From the NCBI GenBank assembly GCA_028701815.1, contig JAQVPY010000117.1, positions 1 through 7,092 of the forward strand: a DNA stretch of 7,092 bases, written 5' to 3'. The translations under genes were made by a program, and so were the position numbers. Origin of the DNA: Bacteroidales bacterium (GTDB taxonomy: Bacteria > Bacteroidota > Bacteroidia > Bacteroidales > BM520). Below are positions 1 to 6,030 of this stretch, piece after piece (the stretch's first letter is position 1; each line of letters starts with the position of its first letter). The notes below the pieces were generated by a model, which worked only from the letters and a program-made list of their open reading frames with translations, was not told the origin of the DNA and did not search any database.

Positions 1-741
1 GCAAGTGTCGGCGTGTCTCTTTGTATGCTCGCGATGGGAACTACTCAGACGGCTCTGTTCGTCGCTCCGGCTTTTTCTAAACAGCTACTCGTTACCATTG
101 CCTCTTTTTTGGGAACAATACCGATATTGTTGCTCTTGCTCCTGGTGTCGAAAAAGACTTCAAATAAACTCGTGATTCTTATCATAGGACTGATGGTGTC
201 TTTTATCAACTCGTCGGTGGTCTCGATAATTGAATTTTTCAGTATGAAAGAAAGTCTCTATTCCTATATGCTCTGGGGTATGGGAAGTTTTTCATACGTG
301 TCCAGGGAAGCCTTGGGGGGATATTGCGGCGTGCTGCTGACAGTTGTCATCGCTTCGCTTCTGCTAATTAAGCCATTGAATGCCTTGCTGTTAGGTGATA
401 GATATGCCGAGAACCTTGGCGTAAATATAAAAAATGTCAGGTTTATGGCAATTCTCTTTGCCGGCATAATAATTGCCGCGGTGACGGCCTATTGCGGCCC
501 CATAGGATTTATCGGGCTGGCTGTTCCACATATCGTGAGAATAGGTCTCGGTAAGTCGAATCATAAACTGCTGTTGCCTTATTCTGCCGTATTCGGTGCC
601 GTTTTCGCATCTTTTTGTCTGCTCGTAACAAAGTTGCCCGGCTTAGACGGTGCGCTTCCGGTAAATGTCGTAACCTCCCTTATAGGCGCGCCGGTGCTTA
701 TTCAAATGTTGTTCAGCCCTTCAATTAAGAACGTGAAATGA
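1..741 (+). CDS. FecCD/BtuC-family ABC transporter permease, 5'-truncated by window edge
   Basis: Inner-membrane permease subunit of an iron-siderophore, heme or cobalamin importer (FecCD family, PF01032). The reading frame is open from base 1. The first possible start inside the window (GTG at 13) is not credible, because family-like sequence continues to the edge. About 246 residues are present against a usual 330-350, so roughly the first 90-100 residues and the first helices are missing. Several strongly hydrophobic segments are visible. Family hallmarks are the W-x-x-G-S-F segment (about nt 265-300), the LGDRYAENLGVN cytoplasmic loop (about 394-430), the GPIGFIGLAVPHIVR coupling-helix motif (496-540) that contacts the ATPase, and the C-terminal LPVNVVTSLIGAPVL segment (about 655-700). 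The stop overlaps the start of the ATPase gene as ATGA, implying translational coupling. The transported substrate cannot be read from the sequence. Confidence 0.93.
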   Translation, partial: ASVGVSLCMLAMGTTQTALFVAPAFSKQLLVTIASFLGTIPILLLLLLVSKKTSNKLVILIIGLMVSFINSSVVSIIEFFSMKESLYSYMLWGMGSFSYVSREALGGYCGVLLTVVIASLLLIKPLNALLLGDRYAENLGVNIKNVRFMAILFAGIIIAAVTAYCGPIGFIGLAVPHIVRIGLGKSNHKLLLPYSAVFGAVFASFCLLVTKLPGLDGALPVNVVTSLIGAPVLIQMLFSPSIKNVK

Positions 742-1508
742 TAGAAACTAAGAATCTCTCTACCGGTTATATTATTCATTCTCCGCAGGGGCGAAAAACC
801 AAGGTCGTGCATAAGGATATTAACGTGTCCCTGAGAGCAGGCGAGTTGGTGAGCCTTGTAGGTACCAACGGGTCAGGGAAATCGACTTTGATAAAGACTC
901 TCTGCGGATTTCAAAAACCCGTTGCAGGAACCGTGTCGGTAGATGGTGATGATTTAACCCGCCTTTCAAGTAAGGCTGTCTCCAGAAAAGTTGGCGTAGT
1001 GCTGTCCCAGCCTCCATTTATAGAAAATACAACCGCACGGGAAGTAATTGAAATGGGCCGCTATCCATATACAGGTATGCTCGGAACCCTTTCTGCTGCG
1101 GATTTTCAAGTTGTCAGTAGTGCAGTCTCTTCTGTGGGCGTGGACAATCTGACCAATTTGTTTTTTAATATGATGAGTGACGGCGAAAAACAAAAGGTGA
1201 TGATTGCCAAGGTGCTCGCGCAGGAGACACCATATATTATTATGGATGAGCCTATGGCCTTTCTTGATTTTCCGTCCAGACTGGAAATGATGAAACTTCT
1301 TTCGTCGTTGGCTAAAGAATATGATAAATCAGTCCTTTTCTCTTCGCATAACCTCGAGATGGCTATAAAATCTTCAGATAAGGTGTGGCTTATGGACTGT
1401 AATGGCGCCTTTTTGGAAGTGATGCCCGGCGACCTTGCAGACGGAGAGATACTGTGTAGATTCTTTAATGAAGATACCGCCCGATGGCTTTGTGGCGATT
1501 TGTTGTAA
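738..1508 (+). CDS. ABC transporter ATP-binding protein, FecE/BtuD type
   Basis: Cytoplasmic ATPase subunit that powers the preceding permease. At 256 residues it is a full-length member of the FecE/BtuD/HmuV group. Visible motifs in order are Walker A GTNGSGKST (residues 42-50), the Q-loop at Q91, the signature MSDGE (146-150), Walker B IIMDEP (167-172), the D-loop with D177, and the H-loop histidine H204 in SSHNLEMA. The signature differs from textbook LSGGQ, but SDGE forms are familiar in Bacteroidota iron/B12-type ATPases, so I take it as functional. The ATG start at 738 overlaps the permease stop by four bases and no separate ribosome binding site stands out, consistent with coupled translation. 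Its usual third partner, the binding protein, is the convergent gene immediately downstream. Substrate is unresolved among ferric siderophore, heme and cobalamin. Confidence 0.95.
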   Translation: MIETKNLSTGYIIHSPQGRKTKVVHKDINVSLRAGELVSLVGTNGSGKSTLIKTLCGFQKPVAGTVSVDGDDLTRLSSKAVSRKVGVVLSQPPFIENTTAREVIEMGRYPYTGMLGTLSAADFQVVSSAVSSVGVDNLTNLFFNMMSDGEKQKVMIAKVLAQETPYIIMDEPMAFLDFPSRLEMMKLLSSLAKEYDKSVLFSSHNLEMAIKSSDKVWLMDCNGAFLEVMPGDLADGEILCRFFNEDTARWLCGDLL

Positions 1509-1519
1509 ATATGTTAAAA

Positions 1520-2611
1520 TTAGCGCGCAATATAATAGTACTTCTCGTTATAGTCGCGTCCGGTCCTAATACAAATCAACTCGTTCAGAATAATATCAGG
1601 CTCTAATGCCCCTTCCATGAAATACGGAGAAAGCAGCGTGTTGCATACTATGGCTTTGCTATTCTGTAACGGAGTGAAATATTTGTAATAGTCATTCATC
1701 CCTTCAATAAATTTTACGCTTAAGGTTCCGTTGTACGATGTGGCCATCCTCCAGAAATCGGCTTTGCTGCCAAAAGTGATGGCTTCTTCCTGCGAAATGG
1801 GTACGCTGCCGGTGTGAGTGTCTTTTCTGTTTAAAAAGTCGTAGCCCGCGTCGCGGTATAATGTGGCTATATAACTATTTCCACCCGATATATACCAATA
1901 ACCTTGATATTCCATGCAGTCGATTATTGTAGGGCGGTTGTCGGTGCTGTCGGTGCGACTTTGGAGAAGGTCATTGTAACGCGAAAAAATGTTGGTGCAA
2001 ATGGTGTCTGCCGTTTCTGACTCATCAAAAAGCAGCCCGTAAATTTTGAGCCATTCGGCGCGACCTCTCGGATCAGTCTCTAAATATTCCAAGATCGGGA
2101 TCACCGTAAGCCCGGCCGTATTTAACGGTACCATCTGTGCATTTTGATATTCACTGGCGAGGATGAAATCGGGACGCAAACTGATTAGAAGCTCTATTTT
2201 GGGATTGACCCCTAAGGTTACGGATGTCGGAAATGTCTTGCCGGTGTTTCGGAGATGCTTTGTGATGATCGAGTTGCTGTAATAGATGGTGTCAGGAATG
2301 CCTATAACATTTTGTATATGGTTCAACTTATCGCAACATGCAAGATGAGAAGCGGAGAAACATGCTATGGTACGATCTTTTCCGATATCAGATTTCTTGA
2401 TTCGAATTTTAGATATTTCATTTATGGTATCCGACGGATTACGGATGATAATAGTATAACAGCTGTCGTTATCATATACGATAAAGCCTTTAGAATATTG
2501 GGGACGTAAAAATATGGCATCAGCCGGGATGTCTTTATGCGACCTCTTGTTGCAACCGACAAGGGCTAATAGACAGACTGCAAGCAATAACGTAACGCGC
2601 GATAATCTCAT
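1520..2611 (-). CDS. BtuF/FecB-like substrate-binding lipoprotein of the ABC importer
   Basis: Predicted lipid-anchored periplasmic binding protein (PF01497, TroA/BtuF-like) of 363 residues. The N-terminus has basic residues, a hydrophobic stretch (about 6-18) and a lipobox LVGC with the acylated cysteine at C20. A linker and a Bacteroidota-type N-terminal extension (about 21-80) follow, and then the binding fold. Recognisable pieces are SHLACCDKLNHIQNVIG (about 88-104), PKIELLISLRPDFILA (about 137-152), LEYLETDPRGRAEWLK (about 174-189) and SGGNSYIATLYRDAGYDFL (242-260). These match the family's usual order: helical loop, 'position-of-ligand' strand, then the G-R-A-E-W segment. It probably hands substrate to the permease/ATPase pair encoded convergently, whose stop codon lies 11 bases from its own. 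It is richer in cysteine than I would expect (C84, C92, C93 and others). The ATG at 2611 is chosen because it directly precedes the signal peptide. Ligand unknown. Confidence 0.9.
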   Translation of the reverse strand: MRLSRVTLLLAVCLLALVGCNKRSHKDIPADAIFLRPQYSKGFIVYDNDSCYTIIIRNPSDTINEISKIRIKKSDIGKDRTIACFSASHLACCDKLNHIQNVIGIPDTIYYSNSIITKHLRNTGKTFPTSVTLGVNPKIELLISLRPDFILASEYQNAQMVPLNTAGLTVIPILEYLETDPRGRAEWLKIYGLLFDESETADTICTNIFSRYNDLLQSRTDSTDNRPTIIDCMEYQGYWYISGGNSYIATLYRDAGYDFLNRKDTHTGSVPISQEEAITFGSKADFWRMATSYNGTLSVKFIEGMNDYYKYFTPLQNSKAIVCNTLLSPYFMEGALEPDIILNELICIRTGRDYNEKYYYIAR

Positions 2612-2635
2612 ATATTATGACAAAAATTTATTGTG

Positions 2636-2643
2636 CAAATATC
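2636..2643 (-). promoter_or_regulatory. Candidate -7 box for the lipoprotein gene
   Basis: Read on the minus strand this is GATATTTG, one mismatch from the Bacteroidota -7 consensus TAnnTTTG. It lies 24 bases upstream of the lipoprotein ATG, a plausible short leader. I could not find a convincing -33 TTG at the expected 19-21 base spacing, so this is weak, and position was a large part of the reason for choosing it. Confidence 0.35.
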
Positions 2644-2645
2644 AT

Positions 2646-2670
2646 AAAAATATTCCGAATAGATATTTTT
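2646..2670. repeat. Perfect 8-bp inverted repeat, candidate operator
   Basis: The arms AAAAATAT (2646-2653) and ATATTTTT (2663-2670) are exact reverse complements separated by nine bases. The smaller dyad ATTC-c-GAAT (2652-2660) sits inside. The element lies just upstream of the candidate -7 box of the lipoprotein gene, where a repressor could block polymerase. The dyad is directly visible; operator function is inference. The high AT content raises the chance of coincidence. Confidence 0.4.
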
Positions 2671-2687
2671 TGCAATAGAAAGAGACT

Positions 2688-2719
2688 AAATTTTCTTAAA
2701 AATTTTTATGTTATAAAAA
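2688..2719. repeat. Two overlapping AT-only inverted repeats upstream of the glycogen operon
   Basis: AAATTTT (2688-2694) pairs exactly with AAAATTT (2699-2705) across a four-base loop. TTTTTAT (2703-2709) pairs exactly with ATAAAAA (2713-2719) across three bases. The two structures share 2703-2705, so as hairpins they would be mutually exclusive. They cover the area where a -33 element of the rightward promoter would fall. They could be an operator, a bent UP-like element, or only low-complexity AT sequence. Confidence 0.3.
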
Positions 2720-2726
2720 AAAACCA

Positions 2727-2734
2727 TACCTTTA
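2727..2734 (+). promoter_or_regulatory. Candidate -7 box of the glycogen operon
   Basis: TACCTTTA matches the Bacteroidota TAnnTTTG consensus at all but the last base and is followed by 26 bases before the debranching-enzyme ATG, which would give a leader of about 20 bases. No clear -33 TTG is present at the right distance; that stretch is T-rich and overlaps an inverted repeat. Moderately supported by sequence and position. Confidence 0.5.
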
Positions 2735-2760
2735 CACATCGTATTTAAAATGCAGAATGT

Positions 2761-4734
2761 ATGAACTATATTCATTTTGACAAAGAGAAGATGGTCAACC
2801 TGTCGTATGTTTTGAATAAAGAACTGTTACGGACAAACCGTGCCGGAGCCTACGGCTCTACTACACTTGTGGGGTGTAATACCCGCAAATACCACGGGCT
2901 TCTTGTCGCACCGCAACCGTATATCGATGGCGACCTCCATGTGCTGCTTTCTTCTTTAGACGAATCCATCATTCAACACGGGGAGGAGTTTGAACTTGCT
3001 GTTCACAGATATAAAGACGGATATTATTATCCTCACGGTCATCAATTTATTCATGATATGACGTTTGACCCCACGCCGGCTATCATTTACAGAATCGGCG
3101 GCGTTTTGTTGAAGAAAGAACGAATAAACACTTTTAACGGGGTCCGCTTTATGGTCAGATACACCTTGCTGGAAGCTCATTCCGACACTGTCTTGAAGAT
3201 ACGGCCGTTACTTGCTTATCGTAATAGACATACTCTGTCGAAAGCAAATACCGATGTGGAGACACGCTATGAGAATATAAGCAACGGCATCAAATACAGG
3301 ATGTATATGGGCTATTCGTATTTGCATTTCCAATTTAATTCAAAATATGATTATGTTCATGTGCCCAACTGGTATTATGGCTTTGAATATGAGAAAGACA
3401 AAGAACAGGGATTTGATTATTCTGAAGATCTCTTCAATCCCGGATTTTTTGAGGTGCCTATGAAAGTAGGGCAGAGTGTTATACTTTCTGTCGGCACGGA
3501 AGAATGCAATGCCTGCATGTTGAAACGTCTGTTTAATAACGAGATCTCCCGCCGCACGCCGCGAAGTTCTTTCCGCAACTGTCTTATAAATGATGCCGAG
3601 CAGTGTGTCGTCAAACTCGACGAAAAATACAGAGTAATTGCCGGATATCAGTGGCTGGGAGTTATCCCGAGGGATACTTTTATTGCGCTTCCGGGACTTA
3701 CATTAACACGTAAGGGTGGCAGAGAAATCTTTACTGCTGTCGTCGATGGTATGGTTGAAGAGATGAGCGGTCCATTCTTTAATTATTATTCCAACATACA
3801 TTCTGCGACAGTTTATTCAGCCGATGCTTCTTTATGGTTTATATGGTGTCTGCAGAAATTTTACGAAGGACAGCCTCAATGCGGCAAAAGCATCTGGAGG
3901 CGTTGGGGGAAATATATAAGGACCATTCTGAAGTGTTATAGGGATGGTACTGAAAACGGCATTTGTGCAGATGCGAGCGGGCTCTTATATCAGGGGCGCC
4001 CTGGCTTGGCTTTAACTTGGATGAACTCTATTGTGAGAGGAAAACCCGTAACACCCCGTACCGGCTATGCCGTTGAGATCAACGCCCTATGGTATAATGC
4101 GATACGCTTTGCCATTGAACTTTCAGAGACTACTTTGGATAAATCCTTTAGTAGGGAGTGGAAACCTTTTGCCGACAAACTCGGCATGGCATTCGTGGAG
4201 AAATTTTATGATGAGGATAAGCCCTGTCTCTGCGATTATTTTAATGAAAAAGAAGCTGATTGGAGGATCCGCCCCAATCAGATAATAGCTACCGGTATGA
4301 AATATTCGCCTCTTTCGATGGCGGCAAAATTAAAAGTTCTCGAGGTGGTGAGAGGCGAACTTCTCGCCGCACGCGGTATACGTACTTTGTCGCCCCGCTA
4401 TCCCGAATATGTGGCGAAACTTGAGGGTGACCACGAATCGCGGGGGCTGTCTATGTATAACGGACCTTCCTATCCATGGCTGCTTATGTTTTATGTGGAT
4501 ACTATTATTTCCCTCGGACTGGATGATAAGGCCCTGGTTGCGTTGAAGAAGATTATTGCCGATTTTGAGCCCGAATTGCTCGAGGGTTGTATCGGCTCCA
4601 TATCACAGACATATAACGGCAACCCGCCGTATGAAGGCAGCGGGACAGTTTCACATGCTGTAAATATCGCAGCCCTGTTGTGGCTTATGAAGGTTGTTGA
4701 TGAGTTTAACTATTATAAAGAACATAAGCTATGA
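2761..4734 (+). CDS. Glycogen debranching enzyme-like protein (amylo-alpha-1,6-glucosidase family, GH133)
   Basis: Cytoplasmic protein of 657 residues, a normal length for the Bacteroidota family. The family removes alpha-1,6-linked glucose at branch points of glycogen. The N-terminal domain (about 10-215, GDE_N-like) contains NRAGAYGSTTLVGCNTRKYHGLL (26-48). The C-terminal (alpha/alpha)6 catalytic domain (about 265-650, GDE_C, PF06202) contains GYQWLGVIPRDTFIALPGL (295-313), TWMN (419-422), TPRTGYAVEINALWYN (431-446), the Y-P-W-L segment (571-574) and GCIGSISQTYNGNPP (609-623). Family assignment is firm. Activity is not: positions that are usually Asp (TWMD) and Glu (SEIFDGD) read Asn422 and Gln616, and the usual GRWGRD and YHQGTxWPW motifs are altered too. 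The ATG at 2761 has an A-rich upstream and no Shine-Dalgarno, as usual in this phylum. It is the first gene of an operon and its TGA overlaps the glycosyltransferase start (ATGA). Confidence 0.9.
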   Translation: MNYIHFDKEKMVNLSYVLNKELLRTNRAGAYGSTTLVGCNTRKYHGLLVAPQPYIDGDLHVLLSSLDESIIQHGEEFELAVHRYKDGYYYPHGHQFIHDMTFDPTPAIIYRIGGVLLKKERINTFNGVRFMVRYTLLEAHSDTVLKIRPLLAYRNRHTLSKANTDVETRYENISNGIKYRMYMGYSYLHFQFNSKYDYVHVPNWYYGFEYEKDKEQGFDYSEDLFNPGFFEVPMKVGQSVILSVGTEECNACMLKRLFNNEISRRTPRSSFRNCLINDAEQCVVKLDEKYRVIAGYQWLGVIPRDTFIALPGLTLTRKGGREIFTAVVDGMVEEMSGPFFNYYSNIHSATVYSADASLWFIWCLQKFYEGQPQCGKSIWRRWGKYIRTILKCYRDGTENGICADASGLLYQGRPGLALTWMNSIVRGKPVTPRTGYAVEINALWYNAIRFAIELSETTLDKSFSREWKPFADKLGMAFVEKFYDEDKPCLCDYFNEKEADWRIRPNQIIATGMKYSPLSMAAKLKVLEVVRGELLAARGIRTLSPRYPEYVAKLEGDHESRGLSMYNGPSYPWLLMFYVDTIISLGLDDKALVALKKIIADFEPELLEGCIGSISQTYNGNPPYEGSGTVSHAVNIAALLWLMKVVDEFNYYKEHKL

Positions 4735-6026
4735 GAGTATTGATGTTCGGATGGGAATTTCCTCCACATATTACAGGTGGTCTCGGTACCGCCTGTTATG
4801 GTATGGTGAAAGGACTGGTGAAAAATAACGTTGACGTTATCTTTGTCGTCCCTAAAGCTTATGGCGACGAAGACGCCTCTATGGCACAGTTCGTTAATGC
4901 CAGCGATGTCTCTGTGGATATTTATGAAGTTAAATATCGTGAGTTGATAGATAAAATGACTTATATTGAGGTCGGCTCTTCGCTTATACCGTATCTCGGA
5001 CCGGAAGAGTTCGAGAAATATATGGATAAGGTTAAAAGGACTGAGAATATCGATTCTAATCCAATATACGCCGAGAAATACGAGTTTTCAGGGAAATACA
5101 GCTCATCTCTTATGGATGAGGTGGCTCGCTACGCTCTCGTTGCTGCCGAGATAGCCAAAAAATACGATTTCGACCTTATTCATGCTCACGACTGGCTTAC
5201 CTATTCTGCCGGCATAGCTGCAAAAAAAGTGTCGGGGAAACCGCTTGTGGTTCATATTCATGCTACTGAGTTTGACCGTACAGGCGAAAATGTGAATACT
5301 ATCGTTTATAACCTCGAGAAAAACGGTATGCAGGCCGCCGATAGAGTTATAGCCGTCAGTAATTTAACCGCTAATACCGTTATCTCAAAATACGGTATTG
5401 ACCCTGCTAAGGTGTGTACCGTTCATAATGCGGTGGAACCTTCGGATACTCCGGGAATAGAGAATATCCATAAAAACGTGAAAGAGAAAGTCGTCACGTT
5501 CCTCGGCCGTCTTACTTTTCAAAAGGGACCGGAATATTTTATCGAGGCGGCTAAACTGATCCTCGAAAAAGATGATAATGTGCGATTCGTAATGGCCGGT
5601 TCAGGTGATCTGATGGATAAACTCGTGAAATATGTCGCTAAACTCGGCATATCGGATAAATTCCATTTTACCGGCTTCCTAAAAGGAGAAGAGGTGGATA
5701 GAATGTTCGCCCTTAGCGATGTCTTTGTGATGCCATCAGTGTCTGAACCATTTGGTATTGTGCCACTTGAAGCAATGAGGGTTAATGTTCCCGTCGTGAT
5801 CTCTAAACAGTCGGGCGTGTCCGAGATACTCGAATATGCGCTGAAAGTGGATTTCTGGGATGTGAATGCGATGGCAGACTCTATTTGGGGACTGCTGCAT
5901 TACGACTCCCTGAGTAAGATGTATAAACGTTGCGGTAGAGATGAAATCTTGAACCTTAAATGGGAAAAAGCCTCCGCTGCCATCCGTAAAGTTTATGAAG
6001 ATGTGTTGTTAGATAAAAAGAATTAA
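4731..6026 (+). CDS. GT4-family glycosyltransferase, glycogen synthase-like
   Basis: Cytoplasmic GT-B-fold retaining glycosyltransferase of 431 residues, expected to extend alpha-1,4-glucan from a nucleotide sugar. The N-terminal Rossmann domain starts with FGWEFPPHITGGLGTA (6-21, glycine-rich loop G16-G19) and includes HAHDW (151-155). The C-terminal donor domain has VTFLGRLTFQKGPE, in which R260 and K265 have the same five-residue spacing as the Arg/Lys pair that binds donor phosphates in glycogen synthases. It also has the E-x7-E motif EPFGIVPLE (E339, E347). It lacks the K-T-G-G-L form of E. coli-type GT5 glycogen synthase, placing it in GT4. Sitting between a debranching-type and a GH57 protein makes glycogen the likely product, but another alpha-glucan, or a maltosyl-phosphate-forming activity, cannot be excluded. 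The start overlaps the upstream stop by four bases. Confidence 0.9.
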   Translation: MRVLMFGWEFPPHITGGLGTACYGMVKGLVKNNVDVIFVVPKAYGDEDASMAQFVNASDVSVDIYEVKYRELIDKMTYIEVGSSLIPYLGPEEFEKYMDKVKRTENIDSNPIYAEKYEFSGKYSSSLMDEVARYALVAAEIAKKYDFDLIHAHDWLTYSAGIAAKKVSGKPLVVHIHATEFDRTGENVNTIVYNLEKNGMQAADRVIAVSNLTANTVISKYGIDPAKVCTVHNAVEPSDTPGIENIHKNVKEKVVTFLGRLTFQKGPEYFIEAAKLILEKDDNVRFVMAGSGDLMDKLVKYVAKLGISDKFHFTGFLKGEEVDRMFALSDVFVMPSVSEPFGIVPLEAMRVNVPVVISKQSGVSEILEYALKVDFWDVNAMADSIWGLLHYDSLSKMYKRCGRDEILNLKWEKASAAIRKVYEDVLLDKKN

Positions 6027-6030
6027 AGAT

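Larger units (their letters stand above)
2612..2760. promoter_or_regulatory. Divergent AT-rich intergenic regulatory region
   Basis: This 149-base spacer separates the leftward lipoprotein gene from the rightward glycogen operon and must contain promoters for both. It is strikingly AT-rich with A and T runs, unlike the flanking coding DNA. It contains one weak promoter-like box per direction and three short perfect inverted repeats, listed separately. I see no riboswitch-like conserved core, no tRNA and no credible additional coding sequence in it. Confidence 0.75.

Noticed and set aside
1173..1190. Non-canonical ABC signature (MSDGE instead of LSGGQ) in the ATPase
   Set aside because: SDGE-type signatures are familiar in iron/cobalamin-type ATPases of Bacteroidota and all other nucleotide-binding motifs are intact.
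1509..1519. Bidirectional terminator between the convergent genes
   Set aside because: Only 11 AT-rich bases lie between the stops and no GC stem with a T run is visible there or at the gene ends.
2255..2509. 84-codon plus-strand frame within the lipoprotein gene
   Set aside because: It is antisense to clear binding-protein coding sequence and resembles no family; a shadow frame.
2612..2760. Cobalamin or other riboswitch ahead of the lipoprotein gene
   Set aside because: The spacer is too short and AT-rich, and I see no cobalamin-riboswitch-like core.
4764..4790. Missing Lys of the K-T-G-G-L glycogen synthase motif in the glycosyltransferase
   Set aside because: That lysine belongs to GT5 synthases; the ITGGLG form is normal for GT4 proteins of this kind, so nothing is lost.
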